Of a stretch of DNA of 64,000 bases, positions 1 to 11,731 are shown in pieces. The notes under the pieces are model-generated. The model had not been told where the DNA came from, did not search any database, and was given only the letters and a program-made list of their open reading frames with translations. This DNA is from Ramazzottius varieornatus (Eukaryota; Tardigrada; Eutardigrada; Parachela; Ramazzottiidae). A program made the translations under genes and the position numbers. Position 1 is the stretch's first letter, and each line of letters starts with the position of its first letter. Location: the NCBI GenBank assembly GCA_001949185.1, contig BDGG01000002.1:8272823-8336822 (forward strand), given 5' to 3'.

Positions 1-391
1 CCTTTACCTCGTAGTGAACATTTATCTACAACAATTTGGTGAGTTTCTTTGATGATCCGGCCGTCTTTCAACTATCTCCAGCAGGATCAAATTAAGCTGC
101 CAGCTCTTGTTATCTTTGCGACAGTAGTTGAAATGATTTGCAACCAGATCATGCGTAGAGGGATTAATTTGGTCGCGCCAAGCATAGCCGGCAGTAAAGC
201 CGTCGAGTGATTGGCCAGACCAAATTAATCCCTCTACGCATGATCTGGTTGCAAATCATTTCAACTACTGTCGCAAAGATAACAAGAGCTGGCAGCTTAA
301 TTTGATCCTGCTGGAGATAGTTGAAAGACGGCCGGATCATCAAAGAAACTCACCAAATTGTTGTAGATAAATGTTCACTACGAGGTAAAGG
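1..391. repeat. Large perfect inverted repeat (2 x 174 bases, 43-base spacer)
   Basis: Bases 1-174 and 218-391 are reverse complements with no mismatch that I can find by eye; 175-217 is the unrelated spacer. The left arm may continue beyond the window start. No reading frame of note lies inside it. Perfect identity over 174 bases means either a very young fold-back element or a read or assembly fold-back artefact. The last bases of the right arm (from 381) are also the start of a second inverted repeat that pairs with about 648-704, so the two structures are nested. Confidence 0.9.
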
Positions 392-704
392 TTGTAAACT
401 TAGCCACCCATACTGGGTTTGTAAAGTTAGCCACGGCTGTGGCGCCTATGGCTTGATTGACTATTTGATTGTCAGTCTTGGCTGTTTAACATGAGATTTC
501 AACGTTCTTTTAATTGCGGATCTCTTGGATTCTCTGACTTCTCGTGTTGACTGTGCCTATTACCATTCGACAGCTCATTATTTTATCTTTCGATCTATCC
601 TTAAAAGTTTGGGATTGAGTAGTAGAGAACAGGCGAACTTGAACGGCTAACTTTACAAACCCGGTATGGGGTGGCTAACTTTACAACCTTTCCCTCGTAA
701 CACG
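381..704. repeat. MITE-like element with about 50-base terminal inverted repeats
   Basis: Bases 381-432 and about 648-704 match as inverted repeats with a few mismatches (both contain the motif TTGTAAAnTTAGCCACCC and its complement). The interior, about 215 bases, has no coding potential. Size and structure suit a non-autonomous DNA element. It abuts the 174-base palindrome at 1-391. Confidence 0.7.
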
Positions 705-2700
705 GCAAAATATCTTGCTTTGGTCGAGCGGGGTAATATCTCTTATATCGATCGGCAAAGTTCCCAGTGCTGCTATGAGTTTAACAGTACTATACTGTAA
801 TATTACGGAAGGGAAAAATGACCTTGTTTCTGTCACGAAAGGCAATACAAGTATAAGGTTGCGCGGTACGACCTCAATCAATGTACTGTAAAGACATGGG
901 CTGATGTAGGGGATGGAGGCATCCAGCACGGTGGTAGGGCCGAACCATCCTAATTTATATATACTGCTATCCACTTATTTTCACTGTACGCTCTGGCATT
1001 CGCCGAATTTCGGTCCGAATTGGTTCAAATCTTGCCCGAAATTCGGAAACGGTGCCCAGATGTTGCTAACGTGGTCGTTTTCTTCAGTTTTTTATCGTGC
1101 AGTTCTGATTCTGATTTTTTGTGTCAGTTTCTGTGTCGCCCGTATGTTTTCATAATACAGCTCATTGCTTAGCAAACTAGCAAATAAGTTAGATAGCGCC
1201 ATTACCTGACCTCTATGTGCGCTGGCACATAAATCTTGCTGTGGTTCTCTTCTCGATATTCACTACCGAAGAACTCAACAAAGTTAGTCCCTGTTCCGTA
1301 CACCGTTTGAAACTTGGTGGTTCAAACCTGCTCGAACTCCACCTAAGTTTGGCTGATCTAGCCTTTTTGGGATAGATAATTTCCAGCGAACCGTACGTTT
1401 CCGAAGTCCACATGTGGATCTGTAGACAGTGATTGGTGGGATACACGTTTCGCCAAAACTTGTTGCAGCACTTTTTCGAAATTAGCGTGACCAAACGAAC
1501 GAGTTCTAGAACTTCCCCGGCACCTGCATGACCGTGCGACAGCACAAACATACTGCTTTTACATATGTACGAAACTATAAAAGACTTCCGTAGTATTTGT
1601 CCTGAGAAATCAACCAGCAGTGTTACAACAGAAGTCCCAAGTGTAAATCATACAGTGCACGCCAAGGCTAACCGTGGAAAATGGCGGGGGGTGGGATAGT
1701 GTCATTTTGAAGCAGCTCACCATAAAACAGCGTCTGTCCAGTTCCCGAATTTTATTGGCTGTAGATCGCAGGCACCACCTAACGCCACTCTGAGCTGGCG
1801 CACCGAATACTAATTCGTCAAGCTAATAAGAAGTAGAGCTATCAGTTTCTGACAAAAAGCTACGCAGAAAAAAATCACCGAAGTAGCCAATTGGGTCTTA
1901 TAAAATATCACCGCACGAAACCGCTGTAAGTGTATGAGATTATCGTTTCAAGTGTCACAAAAGTTCCTGCCGGTTGCTAGAAATCTGATCTGGAGAAGCA
2001 CAAAACGGAAAAGATCGACTAAATCAACTAGCTACTGAAAGGAAATAATCCAGGTAGAGCAATAATACTATTAAAAACGGAGTAACCTCACAAAAGATCG
2101 AAAAGTGGCTGTTCTACTGCGATTGGTTACGGGTTTCAAAATATTTTATCTTCAATCGCGAACCGTCTAAGACGCGACAAAACTTTTCGCTAATTGGACG
2201 GTAACAGTGGACACTTCGAAAACTTGTTAGGGTGAGTATCAAACAAAATTAAAGTTATCTAATGGTTTCAATTTGCACAGTTTGAGATTCCATTGTGAGT
2301 GCACCATGTTTGGAACGAGCCTACGAGGTTTATTCATTCCGAACTGAGCATAGCTTTCAACATTTACATTGTCATTCTTCTACGCTATCCGTTTCTGTTT
2401 TTCCACATCATTGACAAGCTGCGAGCGAGCCGAAGGCGAAGCGAACAGTTTCTAATCAGAACAGAATAGCTGTCAGGTCAGAAAAGCATTTTTGATCTAA
2501 TTGCTCACCGTAGCTAGGATTCTGCCTCGAACCAGCCGCACGCAGCCGTGATCTGTGGTGGATGGAGTCATGGGTGGTTGATGGGAACACGGCTGACAAA
2601 AGTCTTTGCTTATTCGATTTGAGATGCCAGCAATCAAGCAAACCATCGTTAGACGTAACTGGGCTTTTGTCTGTAGGCCGGCGCTCACCGTCGCTCTACC
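705..2700. other. No gene recognised
   Basis: Only short, unconvincing open frames are present on both strands, with no recognisable protein similarity, RNA gene or strong repeat. The stretch is probably intergenic. Confidence 0.5.
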
Positions 2701-2701
2701 G

Positions 2702-2974
2702 CTAAACAGGATGCACCGTATTCAGTGGGATCCGTAAAGTAAACAGGCGCTGACTGGTCAAAGCGCCAGTCCTTTCCAGCCTTCTTGACATTACTTCGGC
2801 TGCCTCCTCTTCCAGCACACCAGGTACAGCTTCTTCGAGGACAGGGGCTCCCAACAGCATCAGCTTTGAGCTGGACAGAAAAGTCACTTTCGGGAAGGTG
2901 CTGTTGTCGACGGATTTCGTGCCCAGCCTTTCTTTGTTGCTACCACTAAAGATGTACACCTTGTACTTGGCCAT
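2702..2974 (-). CDS. Small hypothetical open frame (90 aa)
   Basis: An ATG-initiated frame of 90 codons begins with residues MAKYKVYIFSGSNKERLG. It is moderately charged with an acidic central part (EEAVPGVLEEEAAEVM). I do not recognise a family. It could be a first exon, a remnant or chance. It lies just upstream of the decayed pogo-type element and on the opposite strand. Confidence 0.2.
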   Translation of the reverse strand: MAKYKVYIFSGSNKERLGTKSVDNSTFPKVTFLSSSKLMLLGAPVLEEAVPGVLEEEAAEVMSRRLERTGALTSQRLFTLRIPLNTVHPV

Positions 2975-3171
2975 GTTCAGCTCTAAGGGGAAAGACAGTG
3001 TATTCCCTCTAAGATACTGCGCAGTTCGTCATCACGTAAATGAATTATACCCCGCAAAAAATTTACGGTACATCGGACTGATTGTTTGATTGTTGTCCGT
3101 CAGGTTGTCACTTATCGCTCATTGTTTTCTGAATTTTCAACCGGAAGCACATTGCTGAGCTCCTTGCCGCA

Positions 3172-4632
3172 ATGAGCTCTAAAGCTCATAGTACTTACTC
3201 TGTGGAGGAGGCCAAGCGTCATGCCATTGCACTGGAAAGGTGGGAGGGAAGCATCCGGAGTTACGCCAAGGCTGTTGGAATATCTGAATCGATATTGCGC
3301 CTTTGGAAGTAAGAACTGCTTCAAGTTGTTTCGGATCCTCTAGTGTTTCTCCAATAACTTTTGTCATTCTCAGGTCTGGAAAGCTTCCAGAAAACAGCAA
3401 CAACTCCGCAAAGCAGATTATGCACCCTGAAATCGATGTTGAGGTGTACAGCAAATACGAAGAGCGTCTCGCGCAGCTCAAGCCTACTCGAGATTTCGAT
3501 CTGCAAAGAATGGCTCTCGCCGCTGCTGTCAAGCTAGGAATCACCGGGTTTAGGGCTTCGAAAGGATGGGTGGAGAAGTTTAGAAAGCGACGTGGAATAG
3601 TTTTGACAGTCACAGCGAAGATTGGCCGAAACTTCGCGTAAACGGACGAAGACAAGGTAAGAGGTCTGCTTATTACGGTGGGTATGTGTGTATGTGTGTA
3701 TGTTATGAAATTTTTTTGAAGCCGTGTTACTTGCTGTTGCATTACGATTAGTGACGATACACGCAAATTAAACTGCCATTCGCTTTTCCTATCTGCAGAT
3801 CCAGGAAGAATCCTTCTTTCACAGGATTTTTGAAGCTGTCTCCCTAAATCAACCTCATCCTTACATCATGAACATGGACCAGACTTCTGTCAGACTGCAG
3901 AAAACGTATAAGAAGACGCTTTCTCCAAAAGGTGCGAAAGAAGTTCGAGTTGTCCAGCCTCCAGGAGATCCCGAAAGCCTCACGGTGTGCCTCATGATTT
4001 GCGCCGACGGCATAAAATTGCCCCCCTCCATTGTGTTCAAAGGCAACAAGAAGACCGGAAAGCTGTCGCCAAGAATCCTAAACAAGTTGGTGATGCCCGA
4101 GAACGTGCGCATTTTCGGTACTCATTCGGGGTGGTGGAATTCGGCTTTTGATCAGTTTTGGATCAGCGAAACATTCGACGAAAGACACGATGGTGGAACC
4201 CTGATCCGCGATCGTGCGCCAGCTCATGGGAGTTTCGAAAGTCAGCTCCTACTGGAAAATCTGGGTATTGAGCAGGTGTTCATTCCCGCTGGACTCACTG
4301 GTACCTATCAACTTCTCGACCTAGGTGTTAACTTTCCCTTTAAATCGTACTTGCGGCGATCTTACCATGTCTAGAGGGATGATCTCACCGCTGTTACCAA
4401 GAGTGGGTACTTGAAGAAGCCGAACCGCAAGGACTTCATCAATTTTGTTTCGGAAGCTTGGGACGAAATCAAGGTTTCTACGGTAAAAAATTCTTTTGTT
4501 GGAGCTAATATTATGCCAGAGCCTTTGTACATGTTAGCTGGACAGGAAGAGATTATGGATAGTCCTGAGGATTTGGAGGCCTCTTTCGAGTGTAGTTTCA
4601 GCTCGATGGAAGGTTCATTCACAGAAGAATAA
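3172..4632 (+). pseudogene. Decayed pogo/Tigger-type (jerky-like) DDE transposase
   Basis: Three exon-like blocks follow the same layout as the intact copy at 18283-19740: 3172-3308 (N-terminal helix-turn-helix), 3374-3656 (CENP-B-like DNA-binding part, with GWVEKFRKRRGI) and 3799-4632 (DDE domain). The DDE acidic residues are still visible in NMDQTS, LIRDRAPAH and LLDLGVN. It is broken: a TAA stop in block two (after GRNFA, near 3641) and a TAG at 4372-4374 replacing the WRKERAEL segment seen in the other copy. After that stop the frame continues as GYLKKPNRKDFINFVSEAW to 4632. I could not find its terminal inverted repeats. Divergence from the other copy is high, so it is an old relative and not a recent duplicate. 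Confidence 0.85.
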
Positions 4633-6200
4633 AGCGTAACTGTGTGGAAATTGATTGACGAGCCTTTGATTGACGATATAGTAGTTTTTCTATACCCGGC
4701 AGGTAATGTTTACGGGCCTGTCACGTGACTATGCAGAACCGTAGAGGAAATACAGTACACATCGGTTAACCACCGTCTTGAAATCCGATTAATGGTTTAT
4801 TAGATAAGCGGTAAAAAATTAAGTTGGAAGAGATGGAGTATCGCTACCGGAAGCCGAAGACGCCTGATAGGTGTTTACGATTATTTGTTTACAAAAAAAT
4901 CTGCATAATCCAGGCGTTAATTCTGCTGTCTTTTCTAGCTAAAGGAAAGGTGAAAAACATGATTTTCGGAGGGAAATTTGATTTCATCGAAATGTCCAAA
5001 ATCACGAAGCCCTTCATAAAATAACAAGATAGTTTCAAAATTTTACAGAACTGAGCAACAAAAACCCGAAATCAAAAGACGCCATGTGAACCGAACTCGG
5101 AGAGACTTTCTTCAAGACCGCAACACCACAGTCAAAATGGAAAAGAAAAACTCTATAAAGGTGGGGAAAGGATGTTTCTTTTCCGCTGCAGTTCAGTTTC
5201 CGCTGCAGTCCTGTAAGATGAAGCAGTAGTTTGCCATCGGATAACTGGAATGTTCACCTAAACACATCGAAAATGTCTCCAGACCCAAGCTAACTGACAA
5301 TACGTACCGGCCAGCTTACGTAGTGAAATCCGCGAGATCGCTATTCGACCTTCCTTCCTGCTTACTGACGTGTCTTGTGACGCGCTATTTGTGACAGTCA
5401 TTAAGCTCGAGGTAGTCCTTAGTCAGCAATTTCGAGTTCCAGAGAGTGAGGTATTTACCTTGTAGCTGATATCTCCGAGCTCGGGCGAACGACGGCGAGA
5501 AGCGACCTGATCAAACGGGATCGTCATACCGTAGCCAAACGCAGTCCGTCCGATTCCCATGTCCTGCCAGTGTGCATGGCAGCGGCGTTCTCGTCTCCAG
5601 AGCGGGTACTTGTCCCATCACCGAGCACGGATTCCTTTTCCATAAACGACAGCTTCTGGAAGCCGGATGGGATCGGTTTTTCTGCATCATTTCTACTGTT
5701 TGACATCAGGCAACATCCGCGAAAAGTATCCTAGGTACTACGTACAAGCTCAGTTTGCGCACCGGGTTATGGAAAACGATGGAGCACCACATAGTTTTGT
5801 TTTCGCGCACCGTGAATTGTGCGTTTTGTTATGCTGCGGTGCATTGATTCAACGACTGAAGAGCTAACAGTGCTCCAGCATGGCGTGAAACGTGCCAGTT
5901 TCCATTGCCCTGCAATTAAAATAATTAAAATTGCTGCTGCTGCTGCTAACGTAAGTAAAATTAATAGATAATAGACAATTCTACGAGAACCGTTTCCTGC
6001 AATTAAAATTATGGAGCCTGGTAGAATTTTAATGATCGTAATAGGAATTAAAATTCCAAAAGTCATAGTAAAATAACACTGCTGTCGCGCTCCCTAGCTT
6101 CGCTGGTTTGCCAGTATTGTACTGTTTAGCCACGCTCGGTTTGAACACACAGAGTTACACTTTTAGTATAGCCGAACTTGGAATTAAAAAACTTTGGAGT
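4633..6200. other. No gene recognised; contains an AT-rich patch
   Basis: No convincing gene is present. Around 5905-6070 the base composition turns sharply AT-rich and the minus strand encodes a hydrophobic stretch; see the findings. The rest has only short chance frames. Confidence 0.45.
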
Positions 6201-6216
6201 AGGAAACTTTCCCGAT

Positions 6217-6417
6217 CTTAGCCATCTATGGTAGATACTTCATGATGGGACATACAGTAATAGAGTCTTTCTAACACCAAACCAGTCTACTTTGTTGTCT
6301 GTTCGTCGACACAGATTACCAAGCGTATCGACGGACAGTCAACAAAGTATACGGATTTTGGTGTTAGAAAGCCTCTGTTATGACCCATCATGAAGTATGT
6401 AACATAGATGGCTAAGA
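6217..6417. repeat. Palindromic MITE-like element
   Basis: Left arm about 6217-6309 and right arm about 6331-6417 are imperfect reverse complements. Both contain CTTAGCCATCTATG, TACTTCATGATGGG, TTTCTAACACCAAA and TACTTTGTTG or their complements. The spacer is about 20 bases. It is non-coding. Confidence 0.8.
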
Positions 6418-6839
6418 CTAAGGTCTAAGGATTAAGGTAGAAGGAAGCCAGAGAACTCAAGTTCCTGGCAACGCGGTTCCCGAGCACAACTTCGCAACCT
6501 ACAGCACATACGTCAGGGAAAATATTGCTCTGTCTACAGTAGTGATGCTAATTGATCATGTGAAATGTTTACACGAAAACGTGCGCAAAATGTTTTCCTG
6601 CAAGGACGTCTGATGAAACTTCGACCGACTACTCTGGCGGTCAAAAGTGCCCTGGCGGGATCTGGTCTTACAGTACTGCGCACCTGGTCAAGCGCCATCT
6701 TTATGGCTCGTTCCTTCTTGCGGCGTGTCAGAAGCATAGTTTAATGTTAAGCGCGGGATAATGCACTGTAGAAAAACTGGTTGGACTAACTTACAGTAGA
6801 GAGGAAATAATGGAAAAAACAGCAATCCAAGGGAGAAAA

Positions 6840-7127
6840 CTAAAGGTCGAAACTAGCTCGTTTAGTTTGACTGACATCTTGGGTGCTGCCACTGAAGCCC
6901 GTATCGGAATGTTTTCTTTTGTTTCTGAAAGAGCAACAACACAAACAGCCAGCGCAGCCCTTCTTAGCTTTTTGGCGTGTCCGCAGCGTGGCTTGGTTAT
7001 AAGGCGGCTTGATCCTAGAATCAAAGACATCCCCGACACCGTTCATCGGGTCTGCTCGATCACTGCGGACGTTGCGCGATGAAGCCGCCCCCGCGTTTTT
7101 CGACTTCCGACCACCACCTGCCTCCAT
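6840..7127 (-). CDS. Small hypothetical protein (95 aa)
   Basis: An ATG-started frame of 95 codons, basic and Ser-rich, with a Cys cluster (GCAGCLCCCSF) that could be palmitoylated. No family is recognised. A 90-codon frame overlaps on the other strand (6810-7082), so at most one is real and both may be chance. Confidence 0.2.
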   Translation of the reverse strand: MEAGGGRKSKNAGAASSRNVRSDRADPMNGVGDVFDSRIKPPYNQATLRTRQKAKKGCAGCLCCCSFRNKRKHSDTGFSGSTQDVSQTKRASFDL

Positions 7128-7331
7128 TGTCTGTCCGTCGTACCTTCTAGCCAGCTCTATTCTCGTCTGAAATCAAGCAACATGCCCGTAAGGATTCATG
7201 GTCAGATCACAGCACCGAAGTCACCTAGCTCCGTTTAGCTCGTAAGCCAACAGTGATCTGCCATTTTTCTACAGGAATGGCCAACAAAGGCGTGCAGGAC
7301 ACGGCCCTGGTCGAGACTTTTGTGTACCTGT

Positions 7332-7431
7332 CGTAAACAAAACGGCCAAACGGTTCATCTGAAGTGGCACACGTTCTTACTGTTGCTGGGAGACAAAGTG
7401 CGCCACTTGGGAAATCAACTGGGTGAATTTA
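7332..7431. repeat. Palindromic hairpin-family unit, overlapping the CK1-like 3' end
   Basis: One copy of the dispersed family. The left half (GTAAACAAAACGGCC...AAGTGGCACACG) pairs with the right half (GTGCGCCACTTGGGAAATC...GGGTGAATTTAC). The stop codon and about the last 18 codons of the CK1-like gene lie inside the right half. Confidence 0.8.
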
Positions 7432-9361
7432 CTTTTCGACGTCTCGAATGAGCTGAACGAGTTACGCGCGCTCGTGTGTACCTGTAGGTCTTCTGGCAGG
7501 GGTCCTAAGCTGCCTAACAGCTTGTTCCGCGTTTTCCAAAAATCAGCTACCCTTTCTCCATGAAAATCATAGACATGATCGAAGGTGGCTTTCTCCCTGG
7601 CTATCATATCATGGAAGAGCTGCCGGCAAAAGTTATAGTCGGGTTTCTCTTCGTATTCCAGCGTCCTGGAGTACTTCATGAACTTGCAGAACTCCACCGG
7701 CGCACCCTTACACACGTCCTCAACGCCCAGCTTGAGCTTCTTCTCCAATATCCTTTTGCACTTCTCGGCGAACGTCGAACCAGGCAAGCCTTGCCAAGGA
7801 AGGTGGCCAATGTGCAGATACAGAAAAAGGTAGGACAGAGCTTCCAAATCATCGCGACGACCTACAGCAATGGAGCAGTTCATGAAAGGAAGCGAGGATA
7901 ATATCCTATTCTTTCTGACCTTGTTCATGATGCTGCAAAGCGTTGATAGACATATAGCGTGGAGTGCCCACTGAGCCCTTCTTGGTGTTGAAAGGGACAT
8001 GTTGTCGAGAAACCGGGTTAATGTACTCTTTCGACAAGCCAAAGTCGACGATGAAGACCGTGTTGGCGTTCGGCCCATCTCTCCTTCCCAACAAGAAATT
8101 CTCCGACTTAATATCCCGATACAATATACCTGTCAAGACAGAGATGGTTCGACATGAGGAGTACGGAGTATAGCATGGACGTGGATCAGTACCTTTAGAG
8201 TGGATGTATTCCATCCGATCCAGCAGCTGAATAGCCAGCATGCAGGTCGTCTTGACAGCGAACTTGCCACCACAGGCTTGTAGGAGGTCTTCGATATTGG
8301 GACCGAGAAGCTCCATGATAAGCAATTGGTAGTGGTGTCCGGTGGAGCACTCACCGAAATAGTAAATGATGGGTATGCCGGGCTGGGCAGGTGCCACGCC
8401 CACATTGACACCACCACCCAAGACCTGATAGAACTTACGCTCGCGATGGAGCTGCGGGTACGACGAGTCCATGCGTTCGGCCTTGATGGCCACAGGCTCC
8501 AGCGTGTGGATGTGCCTGCCGATGAACAGAGTTCCAAAGGAGCCTGCAGCAATGCGCCGTTCGATGAGCCAGTTTTTGCCCGCCATCGTTCCCACTAGGA
8601 TCTCGCCGTCCTCCCTTTCCCGCGCACCCGACTTGCTGTCTCGTCGAGCATCCGCCAGCGCCTTAGCTTGCGCTGGAGATGAGCTTGCTTTTGGAGGAGG
8701 GTTTGTAAGATCGGTAGGTTTCTTCTGTCGCGTGCCGGGTTCATCCTTCGCGGGCTCGGGCCGCGCCTCCTGATTTTCCTTCTGCAGGTCGGCAGGTAGC
8801 TCTTTTGCCTTCTGAGAACTATTTTTGGGCATGGATGGCGGTTTACTGGACTTGAAAGTGGAGACTTCTGGTGACGGCACGGATACAGCCAAATGGCCTA
8901 ACGCGAGAAAAAATGAAGGTGAAAAATAGAGATAAATTTCAAACATTTCCAAAATCACAGGCAAGCCGAGCGTACGAATAGTATTCAGTCGTCATCGTAA
9001 GTGACGCGCTTTTGCATTATCATCGGCTGAACGCCTGCGTCACTTGAAATGACGATCTTGTACGTTTACTTTGCCGGCCTCTCATATGCTAGGATTAATC
9101 GCAGTTGGGTCAGGTGTTACGGTTACCTCTGTCATGTTGACCGTTTACAGGGGTAGAGTTGGTCAGAGGCGCAACGGCAGGTAGAGGCGAAGGAATAGGC
9201 GGTTGGGAGGCCACACTGCCTGTCCGATCAGTAATGTCGGACCTCACCTCTTCCGGCTCCGAACCGAGATCAAGGGATTGCAAATGAGAGTTTTCAGTGC
9301 TGAATTTAGACTTCTTATTTGTTGCGAGAAATAACTGATTGGGGGACTCCACCATCGTCAT
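7377..9361 (-). CDS. Casein kinase 1-like Ser/Thr protein kinase
   Basis: Exons on the minus strand: 9361-9127, 8897-8193, 8129-7920, 7861-7377; these sum to 544 codons plus stop with all junctions GT-AG and in frame. Residues 1 to about 185 are Pro/Ser/Lys-rich and probably disordered. The kinase domain follows: glycine loop RRIAAGSFGTLF, VAIK lysine near residue 217, catalytic YRDIKSENF (Asp near 319), DFG as VDFGLSKEY (near 342). The GTPRYMSINALQHHEQGRRDDLEAL segment is typical of the CK1 family, where APE is replaced. CK1-type enzymes phosphorylate acidic Ser/Thr sites; the exact subfamily is unclear because the N-terminal extension and long alpha-C region (GGGVNVGVAPAQPG) are divergent. 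Oddity: the last residues (FTQLISQVAHFVSQQQ) are encoded by a repeat unit. Confidence 0.88.
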
Positions 9362-9613
9362 TTGATCTCCAATTTAACAGAATCATTTCGCTAGCATTAT
9401 CCACATTCGTTAAAGTCAGAAAACCCCAGTCTGATCGTCCTCAGAAAATCCGTTTATCCTGCTCCAAATTTCACCCATTCCCTTTCAGCGTACTTGGCAA
9501 CCACCAGGTCGAAACTGCGTAAATCACCATCACGAAACAGAAAACGCTGGGAGAACAATACACAGTACTTTATTTCCCTTTTCGCGGACTTGAGAAAATT
9601 CGAAAAAGAACTT

Positions 9614-11731
9614 TCAGACTCTTGCAGCGCTGAACACTTTCAGCGCACTGTCAGCTCCACCGCTGAGCAGAAGGTTCCTGTCGGACCAGCTACAGCATAG
9701 GATCTTGTCAGAATGCCCAGCCATGTCGTATAGTGGAGCTTTCGGACTGCAAGAAAACACCCCGTCATGATATCCAGCTTCCTGGAAATTCACTGAGCGA
9801 TGTGGCCAGAGACCCAGAAAACCACAAGGAGGAGTTAGTTTACCTTCTTGCGTCCCACATCTTCATGACTTTGTCGTACGATCCGCTGATGAAGAGGTGG
9901 TCGTTATTCGGGCTCCACGCGACTGACGACACCCATCCCGAGTGCGAGAGAAAGCCGAGCTTCACCACGGATCCTTCTGCAAAAGCACGCGAAGTCTCAT
10001 CACAAGTTTCTTCGAAATTCCATGTGGCGAATACTTCCGGCCAACATCACTAGAGACGTGCGCCATCTGGGATAGCAAAAAAAACCAACTCGACCAGATC
10101 TTTTCCCCAAGTAGCGCACGTTCTCGGTTGTATTAGCTGAAATTGTGCGCCACTTGGAAAAATAATCTGGTCGAACGTCTACGCGGAGTTCCAATATGAA
10201 TCTCTGTGACAGAGTTTGCTTACCATGGGAACGAGGGTCGTACAGTCTTATAAGGCGATCAGAAGATCCGCTAATTACTGTGCGATTCAAGGAAGAGTAG
10301 GACAAGGAAGTGAAGGCTTTGGAGCTGTCCAGCTGTCGGCTGACGCCGCCCAACTCCACGTCCCATATGCGGATGGAATGGTCCCAGCTACCCGTGATGA
10401 TCTCAGTCTTTCCTGTCCAGGCACAACACGAGACGGCTTCCTTGTGTCCTGGCAACGTCATCTCCGGCGTCTACGATACACCAGCGGATGAATGAATACG
10501 GATGAATGAACATTGCCGGCAGTGACTGCGACAAACGGGACCTCGGTAAGCATACTCAACTCTCGTTTTTCCTACGTTACGCATTATTCAGCCAAAAACA
10601 CTGAGGAATGCGATACCTTCGTCAGATTCTTCCTGTTCTCGCCCTTGAACTTCTTATCGGCAGGTGCGGCAATTTCTTCTGTAGCGTCGTCCTCCAGCGA
10701 CCATATCTTCAACGTCTTGTCCCAAGAAACCGAACAGAACTACCAGGAGAAAGCGCAGGCTTGGCTTGTGTTGAATTTCTTGAATATTTAGCGAAAAATA
10801 CCTTCTTTCTGTCTGGACTGAGGGATAGGGCGTCAACGCTGTTTGCATGTCCCCGGAAGAAGGCTCTGGGCGATACGTTCTTCCCTCCTTCGTCGATATT
10901 CCACAGAGCCACTGTCTGGTCATGGGAGGCGGTTAGGAAAGAGGAAGAAGTTGTCCAGCAGACGCCCTTGATGGGCGCTGTGTGCGCGGCGTGGCTGAGG
11001 ACCAACTGTCCATCGCGGGAGTTCCATACCCGCACCGAGTTATCGTAGGCACCCGTCAGGATGTAATCGTCAAAGGAATGAACAGCTGAGACCCAGTCTC
11101 GATGCTCCAAAGAACGGTCAGGCTCAGGTGCTGGCGCACGCTCGATATATTCAATGGAAATCACATTTTCCTACAAAGAAATCAAGTGAGCAGATCAATG
11201 GAAATCAATCAAGCACAGCCGGTACACAATCAGATGAACTGACGCATGACGTTAACGAATATTCGAAAAACACACGTAATTGATCATTCCAAATCTCATG
11301 ACGCCGTGAAGCAAATCGGTAGTAAAAGACTCCTATTTTCCTCAAGATTTCCTGCAAATTTCGAGACCAAATCACTCACGGAAGAAATTTGTTGCTGTTG
11401 AACATATTCTCCGACGGACGTAAGGAGAATATCCCCGTTGATGAGGAAGTCAAAGTCGACAGGAATCCAGTTTTCGACAGCGCTTTCTGCAAAATAGAGT
11501 CGATCAGCTGGACAGCCTAAACACACCATTCGCGAAACAACTGAATATTCATGTATTCTCAGAGTAATTACCTCCAAGAAGCTGATTGACCAACAGGTTA
11601 AGGTCTGAAGAGGCTGTGGTAGTGGGGATGGAGTAAGGAATATCGGTGACTGCGAAGCGAGGAGACTTCGTGTGTAGTCGGATCTGGAGGTACGAATCCT
11701 GCGGCTCCATCGTGCCTTCTCCCTCATCCAT
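9614..11731 (-). CDS. WDR12: WDR12/Ytm1 ribosome biogenesis WD-repeat protein
   Basis: Seven exons: 11731-11572, 11486-11380, 11170-10802, 10739-10617, 10470-10224, 9976-9844, 9746-9614; 423 codons plus stop, about the length of the vertebrate protein. Known role: with BOP1 and PES1 it forms the PeBoW complex needed for 28S/5.8S rRNA maturation and 60S assembly in the nucleolus. The N-terminal ubiquitin-like NLE domain is visible ([11 protein letters not shown]...LLVNQLLG), then [16 protein letters not shown] and seven WD repeats, for example [50 protein letters not shown] and [15 protein letters not shown]. The intron between exons 5 and 6 carries a hairpin-family unit (10066-10180). The start follows from the NLE match; a nearby ATG at 11727 is in another frame. 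Confidence 0.95.
10066..10180. repeat. Hairpin-family unit in a WDR12 intron
   Basis: This is the clearest complete unit: flank CTCGACCAGATCTTTTCCCC, core CAAGTAGCGCACG, loop, core TGTGCGCCACTTGG, flank AATAATCTGGTCGA. Flanks and cores both pair, giving a stem of about 35 base pairs. A partial core (GTGCGCCATCTGG) precedes it at about 10066. Confidence 0.85.

Noticed and set aside
681-974. Minus-strand 97-codon frame beginning MDSSIYKLGWFGPTTVLD
   Set aside because: The phrase slightly recalls the end of a retroelement polyprotein, but nothing else of such an element is near and no motif is conserved.
8133-8552. Alternative 139-codon minus-strand frame inside the CK1-like gene
   Set aside because: It is a frame shadow of the kinase exon, which carries all kinase motifs.
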